Part shown: one piece after another, positions 1-5,038 of the stretch
How positions within the stretch are numbered: position 1 is the stretch's first letter
Layout: each line of letters starts with the position of its first letter
Assembly (NCBI GenBank): GCA_943324925.2
Contig: CALPNL020000148.1
Coordinates: 1 to 5,038 of the forward strand
Source: Chitinophaga pinensis
GTDB taxonomy: Bacteria; Bacteroidota; Bacteroidia; Flavobacteriales; Flavobacteriaceae
Direction: 5' to 3'
DNA length: 5,038 nucleotides
Translations under genes and position numbers: made by a program
Notes under the pieces: generated by a model
The model's database searches: none
What the model was told of the DNA's origin: nothing
The model's input: only the letters and a program-made list of their open reading frames with translations

Positions 1-568
1 CTGGATGGTATTTGGCAAAATCTTGGGCTTTAAATTCTCTCAATTCCATTAAGCAAACTGCCAATGCATCGCCCATAACCAATTGAGCAGTGGTGCTATT
101 GGTAGGCGCTAAATTGTTAGGGCATGATTCATTATCCACGGTGGTGTCTAAAATATAATCGGCTCCTTTTGCTAAAAATGAAGTTGTATTTCCAGTGATT
201 GCAATTAAGAAATTTCCAAATTGTTTTAAAATAGGAACTAGCACTTTTATTTCCGGGCTATTACCACTTTTTGATATACAAATTACTACATCGTCGGGTT
301 GAACCATTCCTAAATCACCATGAATAGCCTCTGAAGCATGTAAAAAAAGTGATGGAGTTCCCGTAGAATTCATTGTGGCAACAATTTTTTGAGCAATAAT
401 TGCACTTTTTCCAATGCCAGTAATGACCAACCTTCCCTTTGAGTTAAAGATAATTTCTACCGCTTTTGTAAAGTCATCTGTAAGTAAATCAGCAAGTTTC
501 GCTATAGAATTGCTTTCAGATTCGATTGTTTTTTTGGCAATATCTAAAATATTTTTGTTTGTTTTCAA
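1..568 (-). CDS. kdsD: Arabinose-5-phosphate isomerase (KdsD/KpsF/GutQ family), N-terminal part, cut by window edge
   Basis: This enzyme interconverts D-ribulose 5-phosphate and D-arabinose 5-phosphate, the first committed step towards Kdo for lipopolysaccharide, in the cytoplasm. Only the first 189 residues are present. They cover the SIS (sugar isomerase) domain, roughly residues 40-175. Family members run to about 320-330 residues with two C-terminal CBS domains, which would lie left of position 1. Visible motifs are GIGKS (51-55), STGTPS (68-73), SEAIHGDLGMV (79-89), SKSGNSPE (99-106) and PTNSTTAQLVMGDALAV (155-171). Lys54, His83, Glu106 and His188 line up, each with a constant offset of five, with the active-site residues Lys59, His88, Glu111 and His193 that I recall for E. 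coli KdsD. The start is TTG at 568-566: an in-frame TAA lies four codons upstream (580-578) and the next ATG is Met66, inside the SIS domain. The gene is divergent from recQ. The family call is firm; KdsD versus a GutQ or KpsF paralogue is less certain. Confidence 0.95.
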   Translation of the reverse strand, partial: MKTNKNILDIAKKTIESESNSIAKLADLLTDDFTKAVEIIFNSKGRLVITGIGKSAIIAQKIVATMNSTGTPSLFLHASEAIHGDLGMVQPDDVVICISKSGNSPEIKVLVPILKQFGNFLIAITGNTTSFLAKGADYILDTTVDNESCPNNLAPTNSTTAQLVMGDALAVCLMELREFKAQDFAKYHP

Positions 569-585
569 AACAGATTTTTATAAAG

Positions 586-616
586 TTTGTATATAATAAA
601 GATATTTGTATCTTTA
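586..616 (+). promoter_or_regulatory. Predicted Bacteroidota-type promoter for recQ
   Basis: A TTTG box at 586-589, a 19-base spacer and TATCTTTA at 609-616 match the Bacteroidota -33/-7 arrangement, with one mismatch in the -7 element. Transcription would start near 621-623, about 30 bases before the recQ ATG. The element is the mirror image of the minus-strand promoter at 627-597, so RNA polymerase could probably not occupy both at once. Confidence 0.45.
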
Positions 617-617
617 T
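596..617. repeat. Perfect 9-bp inverted repeat with TTTG loop in the kdsD-recQ intergenic region
   Basis: ATAAAGATA (596-604) and TATCTTTAT (609-617) are exact reverse complements separated by TTTG (605-608). Both arms coincide with the predicted -7 elements of the two divergent promoters. The repeat could be an operator or simply a result of the paired promoter boxes. Since it lies upstream of both predicted start sites, a transcript hairpin is less likely. Confidence 0.7.
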
Positions 618-627
618 GAACCACAAA
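597..627 (-). promoter_or_regulatory. Predicted Bacteroidota-type promoter for kdsD
   Basis: Read on the minus strand, a TTTG box (627-624) is followed by 19 bases and then TATCTTTA (604-597), which matches seven of eight positions of the Bacteroidota -7 element TAnnTTTG. Transcription would start near 590-592, giving a leader of about 23 bases before the TTG start. A perfect -7 element, TAAATTTG, also occurs at 631-624, but it has no TTTG box at the right distance upstream. It remains an alternative that would give a leader of about 50 bases. Confidence 0.45.
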
Positions 628-653
628 TTTATGTAAAATACTATTAACTAAGA

Positions 654-2849
654 ATGAAATCTAACGAAATTGACATTCATAAGGAATTAAAAAAATATTT
701 TGGGTTCAACCAATTCAAAGGATTACAAGAACAAGTCATTAGAAGTCTTATATCTGGTAAAAATACATTTGTAATTATGCCTACGGGTGGTGGTAAATCC
801 CTTTGCTACCAATTGCCCGCCTTAATGAAGGAAGGAACCGCTATTATTGTTTCTCCCTTAATCGCATTGATGAAAAACCAAGTCGATGCCATTCGTAGTT
901 TATCTTCAGAAAATGGAATCGCTCATGTTTTAAATTCTTCTTTAAACAAAACAGAAATTACTCAAGTTAAAAAAGACATCACTTCAGGATTAACCAAATT
1001 ACTTTATGTAGCGCCAGAATCTTTGGCAAAAGACGAATACATTAAGTTTTTGAAAAACATAAATATTTCCTTTGTTGCTATTGACGAAGCACATTGTATT
1101 TCAGAGTGGGGACATGATTTCCGTCCTGAATATCGAAATTTGAAAAATAGTATCAAATTATTGGGCAACGCTCCTGTTATTGGTTTAACCGCAACAGCAA
1201 CGCCAAAAGTTCAAGAGGATATTCTTAAAAATCTTGAAATGGCTGATGCCAATACTTTCAAGGCTTCTTTCAATCGTCCTAATTTATTTTATGAAGTTCG
1301 TACGAAAACTAAAAATATTGAATCCGATATCATTCGATTTATCAAACAAAATAAAGGTAAATCAGGAATAATTTACTGCTTGAGCAGAAAAAAAGTAGAA
1401 TCTATTGCGCAAGTATTGCAAGTAAATGGGATTAGCGCCGTTCCGTATCATGCCGGTTTAGATGCAAAGACTAGAGCGAAACACCAAGATATGTTCCTGA
1501 TGGAGGATGTGGAAGTGGTAGTAGCTACAATAGCTTTTGGAATGGGAATTGACAAACCAGACGTTCGGTTTGTTATTCATCATGATATACCTAAATCATT
1601 AGAAAGCTATTATCAAGAAACGGGTCGTGGAGGACGTGATGGAGGCGAAGGCCATTGTTTGGCTTATTATTCGTATAAAGATGTTGAAAAATTAGAAAAA
1701 TTCTTATCCGGAAAACCTGTTGCCGAGCAAGAAATCGGATTTGCATTGCTTCAAGAAGTAGTGGCTTATGCCGAAACTTCACTATCCCGTAGAAAATTCT
1801 TATTGCATTATTTTGGTGAAGAATTCGACACCGAAACTGGCGAAGGAGGCGACATGGACGACAATGTTCGAAATCCGAAAAACAAAATTGAAGCCAAAAA
1901 TCAAGTGGTTCAACTGCTAGAAATGGTTCGAGATACCAAGCATTTATATAAATCTAAAGAGATCGTATTTGCATTAATAGGTAAAGTCAACGCGATGATT
2001 AAAGCGCATAAAACCGATACTCAGCCCTTTTTTGGATGCGGATCTGATTTTGAAGAGCGCTATTGGATGGCTTTACTAAGGCAAGTGCTGGTGGATGGTT
2101 TATTGGCGAAAGACATTGAAACCTACGGTATCATTAAAATTACAGATAGTGGATTAGATTTTATTGAAAATCCAAAATCATTTATGATGTCCGAAGATCA
2201 CGAATACAATGAAACCGAGGACGAAGCAATTGTTACCGCTGCAAAATCTTCTGGTGTTGCCGATGAAACGTTAATGGTTATCTTAAGAGACTTGCGTAAA
2301 AAAGTAGCTAAAAAATTAGGCGTGCCGCCGTTTGTAGTTTTTCAAGATCCTTCGTTGGAAGACATGTCGCTTAAATATCCAATTTCTATGGATGAAATGA
2401 GTAATATTCATGGAGTTGGTGAAGGAAAAGCTAAAAAATACGGTAAAGAATTCGTTGATGTAATTAAAAATTACGTTGAAGAAAATGACATTTTACGACC
2501 AGATGACTTGGTGGTTAAATCGACAGGTGCCAATTCATTAAACAAGTTGTACATCATTCAAAATATCGATAGAAAGCTAAATCTCGATGATATTGCCAGC
2601 GGAAAAGGATTGAATATGGAAATGTTGATTAAGGAAATGGAACAAATTGTGTATTCAGGAACTAAGTTGAACATTAAATATTGGATTGATGAAATTTTGG
2701 ATGACGACCAACAAGAAGAAATTCATGAGTATTTTATGGAATCCGAATCAGACAGTATTGAAGAGGCATTGAAAGAATTTGACGGAGAATACGATATCAA
2801 TGAATTGCGATTAATGAGAATTAAATTCATAAGCGAGGTTGCGAATTAA
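654..2849 (+). CDS. recQ: ATP-dependent DNA helicase RecQ, zinc-cysteine-free variant with C-terminal extension
   Basis: RecQ is a superfamily 2, 3'-to-5' DNA helicase that acts in recombination repair and at stalled forks. This 731-residue protein shows the full helicase core: motif 0 FGFNQFKGLQEQVI (16-29), Walker A TGGGKS (44-49), motif Ia VSPLIAL (66-72), DEAH (144-147) with the RecQ aromatic loop CISEWGHDFRPEY (148-160), motif III GLTATAT (177-183), motif V ATIAFGMGIDKP (291-302) and motif VI QETGRGGRDG (321-330). An RQC winged-helix region lies at about 410-510 (ERYWMALLRQVLVDGLL, 468-484), an HRDC domain at about 535-610, and an acidic helix-rich tail of about 120 residues follows, possibly the HTH domain seen in other Bacteroidota RecQs. 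E. coli RecQ is 609 residues. The four zinc-ligand cysteines are absent: Ser378 replaces the first, and a Gly/Asp/Glu-rich stretch (396-404) replaces the CxxCxxC cluster. The start is fixed by an in-frame TAA at 645-647. No Shine-Dalgarno is visible. Confidence 0.97.
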   Translation: MKSNEIDIHKELKKYFGFNQFKGLQEQVIRSLISGKNTFVIMPTGGGKSLCYQLPALMKEGTAIIVSPLIALMKNQVDAIRSLSSENGIAHVLNSSLNKTEITQVKKDITSGLTKLLYVAPESLAKDEYIKFLKNINISFVAIDEAHCISEWGHDFRPEYRNLKNSIKLLGNAPVIGLTATATPKVQEDILKNLEMADANTFKASFNRPNLFYEVRTKTKNIESDIIRFIKQNKGKSGIIYCLSRKKVESIAQVLQVNGISAVPYHAGLDAKTRAKHQDMFLMEDVEVVVATIAFGMGIDKPDVRFVIHHDIPKSLESYYQETGRGGRDGGEGHCLAYYSYKDVEKLEKFLSGKPVAEQEIGFALLQEVVAYAETSLSRRKFLLHYFGEEFDTETGEGGDMDDNVRNPKNKIEAKNQVVQLLEMVRDTKHLYKSKEIVFALIGKVNAMIKAHKTDTQPFFGCGSDFEERYWMALLRQVLVDGLLAKDIETYGIIKITDSGLDFIENPKSFMMSEDHEYNETEDEAIVTAAKSSGVADETLMVILRDLRKKVAKKLGVPPFVVFQDPSLEDMSLKYPISMDEMSNIHGVGEGKAKKYGKEFVDVIKNYVEENDILRPDDLVVKSTGANSLNKLYIIQNIDRKLNLDDIASGKGLNMEMLIKEMEQIVYSGTKLNIKYWIDEILDDDQQEEIHEYFMESESDSIEEALKEFDGEYDINELRLMRIKFISEVAN

Positions 2850-2850
2850 A

Positions 2851-3087
2851 TTAACCATAAACCTCACCTCTATGGGGTTTTAATCGGTCTCGAACCGCAA
2901 TCATCTCTCTTTCATTTACCACCATAAAAGCAATGGAATGAAATTCATTTATCATTGAAAAACCGGTTATATCCAATTCTAATTTTTCAGCTGCTATATA
3001 CTGTTTAAGGTGAATCACGTGATGTTCAGCTGTTTTTTCAGCTTCCGCACCTCTAAAATCCCATAGTAGTTTTATTTGTCTTGACAT
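2851..3087 (-). CDS. Small conserved-looking protein of unknown function (78 aa)
   Basis: I do not recognise a named family. The 78-residue product has a compact alpha/beta pattern: a strand at IKLLWDF (5-11), an amphipathic helix at about 15-35, strands at about 39-48 and 50-58 (HSIAFMVVN), and a helix at about 59-70, ending in KPHRGEVYG. This order suggests a ferredoxin-like or dimeric alpha/beta-barrel fold, which is inference only. Histidines at 22, 23 and 26 (HHxxH on the first helix), with His50 and His72, could bind a metal or be catalytic. There is no signal peptide or membrane segment, so it is probably cytoplasmic. Support for a real gene comes from ordinary protein composition, a well-matched promoter just upstream (3136-3105), and tight packing against recQ with one base between the stop codons. 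It is divergent from the FAD-dependent dehydrogenase and may share its control region. Confidence 0.8.
   Translation of the reverse strand: MSRQIKLLWDFRGAEAEKTAEHHVIHLKQYIAAEKLELDITGFSMINEFHSIAFMVVNEREMIAVRDRLKPHRGEVYG
2859..2881 (+). terminator. Candidate recQ terminator inside the convergent gene's 3' end
   Basis: Positions 2859-2866 (AAACCTCA) pair with 2873-2880 (TGGGGTTT), seven Watson-Crick pairs plus one G-U, around a six-base loop, and the 3' arm runs into TTTTAA. The hairpin starts nine bases after the recQ stop and lies within the last codons of the minus-strand 78-residue gene. It is better formed for plus-strand RNA, because on the other strand the G-U pair becomes an A-C mismatch. 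The U-tract is short, so this is a moderate call. Confidence 0.4.
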
Positions 3088-3104
3088 GATTTTGATAATT
3101 AGGT

Positions 3105-3136
3105 CAAAGGTAGGTTTTTACCTCAAAAGACACAAA
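3105..3136 (-). promoter_or_regulatory. Predicted Bacteroidota-type promoter for the 78-aa gene
   Basis: On the minus strand, TTTG (3136-3133), a 20-base spacer and TACCTTTG (3112-3105) match both Bacteroidota boxes exactly. This is the best-matched promoter in the window. Transcription would begin near 3098-3100, leaving a leader of only about 10-13 bases before the ATG at 3087-3085. Confidence 0.6.
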
Positions 3137-3179
3137 GTAATTAATTACAGATCCACAACAAATTACTACTTTTGTAATT
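3137..3179. repeat. Four GTAATT/AATTAC hexamers forming a 12-bp palindrome and a spaced inverted repeat
   Basis: GTAATTAATTAC (3137-3148) is a perfect 12-bp palindrome. The same half-sites recur as AATTAC (3161-3166) and GTAATT (3174-3179), which form an inverted repeat around a seven-base centre. The first palindrome begins one base beyond the -33 box of the minus-strand promoter. The second pair overlaps the plus-strand -7 box at its last base. This placement would suit an operator shared by both genes, but the surrounding DNA is very AT-rich, so chance is not excluded. Confidence 0.5.
3167..3174 (+). promoter_or_regulatory. Predicted -7 element of the FAD-dehydrogenase promoter
   Basis: TACTTTTG fits the Bacteroidota -7 consensus TAnnTTTG exactly. 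No good TTTG box is present 19-21 bases upstream, where the sequence falls inside the 12-bp palindrome (3137-3148). The promoter may therefore be weak or activator-dependent. Transcription would start near 3180, about 17 bases before the ATG. Confidence 0.4.
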
Positions 3180-3196
3180 CGATTAATTAATAAATA

Positions 3197-4759
3197 ATGC
3201 CACAAGAACTTTTACTTCAAGTAACTCCAGAAATGGCAGTTAATAATCAACTTATTAATGAACAAGTAGCGAAATTAATTCGAGTTGCTGTGGGGGATAT
3301 TAAACACATTTCCATTTTGAAGCGTTCTATTGATGCGCGTCAAAAGGCCATTAAAATTAATTTAAAAGTAGCAATCTATTTTCAAGAAGACGATTTTGTT
3401 GAAGAAAAAATCCAATTGCCCGACTATAAAAATGTAGCCAATTCCCCTGAAGTAATTGTGGTAGGAGCCGGACCAGCGGGGCTTTTTGCAGCATTGCAAT
3501 TAATTGAATTGGGCTTAAAGCCAATAGTAATTGAACGTGGAAAAGACGTACGTGGTCGACGTAGAGACCTAAAAGCAATCAATTTAGATCATATCGTTAA
3601 CGAGGATAGTAACTATTGTTTTGGCGAAGGTGGAGCAGGAACTTATTCTGATGGTAAATTATATACTCGCTCTAAAAAGAGGGGAGATGTCACTAGAATA
3701 TTAGAATTACTAGTTGGATTTGGCGCCTCAGATGATATTTTAATTGAAGCTCATCCTCATATCGGAACTAATAAATTACCAAAAATCATTCAAGATATTC
3801 GGGAAAAAATAATTGAAATGGGAGGATTGGTCCTATTTGAAACCAAACTAACGGATATTATAATAAAAAACAATGAAGTTCTTGGAATTGTAACACAGTC
3901 TGGAGATACCATTCTTTCCAATAAAATTATTTTGGCAACAGGGCATTCTGCAAGGGATATTTTCGAACTATTAGATCGGAAAAAGGTGTTTATTGAAGCC
4001 AAGCCATTTGCCTTGGGCGTAAGAGCAGAGCATCCTCAAAGTCTAATTGACAGCATTCAATACAGTTGCGATTATCGTGGGGAACATTTACCGCCAGCGC
4101 CTTATTCAATCGTAAAGCAAGTTGGAGGCAGGGGAATGTATTCCTTTTGCATGTGTCCAGGCGGCGTGATTGCACCTTGTGCCACTAGTCCCGGGGAAGT
4201 GGTGACTAACGGTTGGTCGCCCTCTAAAAGAGATCAAGCAACTGCCAATTCAGGAATTGTAATCGAATTAAAATTAGAAGATTTCCAACCATTTTCAAAA
4301 TTTGGAGCCTTAGCAGGTTTAGAATTTCAAAAGAGTATCGAGCAAAAAGCGTGGCATTTAGCCGGTGGAACTCAGAAAGTCCCTGCTCAAAGAATGGTCG
4401 ATTTTACAAAAAATCAAGTTTCTTCTGAAATCCCAAAAACATCTTATGTTCCGGGTACCACTTCTGTTGAAATGGGAGCCGTCTTTCCTGGATTTTTATC
4501 TCAAATATTAAGAGAAGGATTTTCTGAATTTGGAAAATCGATGAAAGGCTATCTAACCAATGAAGCCATTTTACACGCGCCTGAATCGAGAACTTCCTCC
4601 CCAGTTAGAATTCCCCGTGATTCCATTTCATTGGAACATTTGCAAATAAAAGGATTGTATCCTTGCGGGGAAGGCGCGGGTTATGCTGGTGGAATAATTT
4701 CAGCAGCCATTGACGGGGAAAAATGTGCCATCAAGGTATTTGAGTCTTTAAATTCATAA
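3197..4759 (+). CDS. NAD(P)/FAD-dependent oxidoreductase, COG2509 type (uncharacterised dehydrogenase)
   Basis: This 520-residue soluble flavoprotein has a Rossmann FAD-binding core. The dinucleotide fingerprint VVGAGPAGLFAAL is at 88-100, with Glu113 in VIERG placed to bind the adenosine ribose. The FAD-linked ATGH motif is at 247-250, and the closing FAD motif CGEGAGYAGGIISAAIDG is at 490-507. The block FGEGGAGTYSDGKLYTR (142-158) and the cysteine-containing CMCPGGVIAPCAT (318-330) are typical of the COG2509 'FAD-dependent dehydrogenase' group. A separate N-terminal segment of about 80 residues precedes the Rossmann core, as in that group. The substrate is not known for the family as far as I am aware. 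Cys318, Cys320, Cys328 and Cys490 are candidates for redox chemistry, which is inference. The start is fixed by an in-frame TAA at 3191-3193, and no Shine-Dalgarno is visible. It is divergent from the 78-residue gene and followed by a long AT-rich gap, so it is probably monocistronic. Confidence 0.92.
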   Translation: MPQELLLQVTPEMAVNNQLINEQVAKLIRVAVGDIKHISILKRSIDARQKAIKINLKVAIYFQEDDFVEEKIQLPDYKNVANSPEVIVVGAGPAGLFAALQLIELGLKPIVIERGKDVRGRRRDLKAINLDHIVNEDSNYCFGEGGAGTYSDGKLYTRSKKRGDVTRILELLVGFGASDDILIEAHPHIGTNKLPKIIQDIREKIIEMGGLVLFETKLTDIIIKNNEVLGIVTQSGDTILSNKIILATGHSARDIFELLDRKKVFIEAKPFALGVRAEHPQSLIDSIQYSCDYRGEHLPPAPYSIVKQVGGRGMYSFCMCPGGVIAPCATSPGEVVTNGWSPSKRDQATANSGIVIELKLEDFQPFSKFGALAGLEFQKSIEQKAWHLAGGTQKVPAQRMVDFTKNQVSSEIPKTSYVPGTTSVEMGAVFPGFLSQILREGFSEFGKSMKGYLTNEAILHAPESRTSSPVRIPRDSISLEHLQIKGLYPCGEGAGYAGGIISAAIDGEKCAIKVFESLNS

Positions 4760-4790
4760 AACGGGACCTGTCAATTCGAAATCGTTTTAT
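4756..4790 (+). terminator. Possible terminator hairpin after the FAD-dehydrogenase gene
   Basis: ATAAAACG (4756-4763) and CGTTTTAT (4783-4790) are perfect 8-bp complements overlapping the stop codon, with a 19-base loop. The sequence after the second arm is T-rich but has no long T-run. The large loop and AT-rich stem make this a weak intrinsic terminator, so the call is tentative. Confidence 0.3.
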
Positions 4791-4958
4791 TTGTAATTAT
4801 TTCTTTTAAAATCTTCATTTCACCTATAATAATATATTTTTTTTTGTACTTATATTAATTTAATTATGATAATGATAATTCGATTGTTGTAAAGCTTAAT
4901 TAATTTAAAATTAGCAACTTACATTTAGGATTATTATTAAATTTACAAAAAAAAGCAT
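4760..4958. other. AT-rich intergenic region upstream of the last gene
   Basis: These 199 bases contain no convincing reading frame. Notable features are a run of nine T (4837-4845), an AATTAT/ATAATT inverted repeat (4862-4867 and 4875-4880) around a seven-base loop, and a run of eight A (4947-4954) just before the next start codon. Two near-matches to the -7 consensus, TACATTTA (4920-4927) and TAAATTTA (4938-4945), have no TTTG box at the expected distance, so I do not call a promoter. Confidence 0.6.
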
Positions 4959-5038
4959 ATGAGTTTTATCCCCGATGAATTTAAGATTACCGCACCCTTA
5001 TTGCAAAACACCTATCTAGTTAACGGAGAATTAAAAGA
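4959..5038 (+). CDS. N-terminal fragment, possibly GapN-like NADP-dependent glyceraldehyde-3-phosphate dehydrogenase
   Basis: Only 26 codons and two bases are visible, starting at ATG 4959-4961 and open to the window edge. The product begins MSFIPDEFKITAPLLQ and continues NTYLVNGELK. From memory this resembles the start of flavobacterial aldehyde dehydrogenases annotated as NADP-dependent, non-phosphorylating glyceraldehyde-3-phosphate dehydrogenase, especially the YLVNGELK stretch. No catalytic motif is within view, so the function is tentative. If correct, the enzyme would oxidise glyceraldehyde 3-phosphate to 3-phosphoglycerate with formation of NADPH. A long AT-rich leader precedes it, suggesting its own promoter. 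The coding call itself is supported by an open frame with normal codon use and a clean ATG. Confidence 0.65.
   Translation, partial: MSFIPDEFKITAPLLQNTYLVNGELK

Noticed and set aside
414..596. 60-residue plus-strand open frame
   Set aside because: It lies almost wholly opposite the kdsD coding sequence, which carries clear family motifs. Its hydrophobic look is the usual antisense shadow of an AT-rich gene.
1591..1782. 63-residue minus-strand open frame within recQ
   Set aside because: It is antisense to recQ helicase motifs V-VI and the following region, with no promoter boxes or recognisable motif of its own.
3112..3123. AGGT-TTTT-ACCT hairpin in the 3088-3196 intergenic region
   Set aside because: The stem is only four base pairs and lies inside the promoter spacer. 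It is too short to call a terminator or operator.
3357..4175. Three minus-strand open frames (3357-3578, 3790-4002, 3990-4175) within the FAD-dehydrogenase gene
   Set aside because: All are antisense to well-conserved oxidoreductase sequence. Two overlap each other, and their low-complexity or mixed composition is typical of shadow frames.
4837..4845. Run of nine T as the tail of an intrinsic terminator
   Set aside because: No stable G/C-containing stem lies directly upstream. The nearest hairpin ends at 4790, too far away to act with this tract.
4894..4915. Imperfect inverted repeat GCTTAATT...AATTAGC upstream of the last gene
   Set aside because: Pairing breaks after three bases and the rest is A/T only, which is expected by chance in this very AT-rich stretch.

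Overview
The window is AT-rich chromosomal DNA. It looks like a member of the Flavobacteriia (Bacteroidota), probably Flavobacterium or a close relative. The evidence is the AT-biased codon use, the absence of clear Shine-Dalgarno sites before the starts, promoter-like elements of the Bacteroidota form (TTTG, about 19-20 bases, TAnnTTTG), and the character of the proteins. The genus is inferred from overall resemblance, not from a search.

Layout, left to right. (1) Positions 1-568, minus strand: the N-terminal 189 residues of a KdsD/KpsF/GutQ-type arabinose-5-phosphate isomerase, with its C-terminal CBS domains beyond the left edge. (2) Positions 569-653: a short divergent promoter region built around an inverted repeat. 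(3) Positions 654-2849, plus strand: a complete RecQ DNA helicase with a C-terminal extension and no zinc-binding cysteines. (4) Positions 2851-3087, minus strand: a 78-residue protein of unknown function, convergent with recQ and separated from it by one base. (5) Positions 3088-3196: a second divergent promoter region with four copies of one hexamer. (6) Positions 3197-4759, plus strand: a complete FAD-dependent dehydrogenase of the COG2509 type. (7) Positions 4760-4958: an AT-rich intergenic stretch. (8) Positions 4959-5038, plus strand: the first 26 codons of another gene, possibly a GapN-like NADP-dependent glyceraldehyde-3-phosphate dehydrogenase.

The genes do not form one pathway. KdsD serves Kdo/lipopolysaccharide synthesis, RecQ serves DNA repair, and the FAD protein is an uncharacterised oxidoreductase. 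Every neighbouring pair except the last is divergent or convergent, so most genes here are probably transcribed singly. I see no mobile element, CRISPR array, RNA gene, toxin-antitoxin pair or defence cassette, and nothing that amounts to a new multi-gene system. The points most worth checking are the cysteine-free RecQ zinc region, the two-fold symmetric divergent promoter at 586-627, the palindromic hexamers at 3137-3179, and the small histidine-containing protein at 2851-3087.
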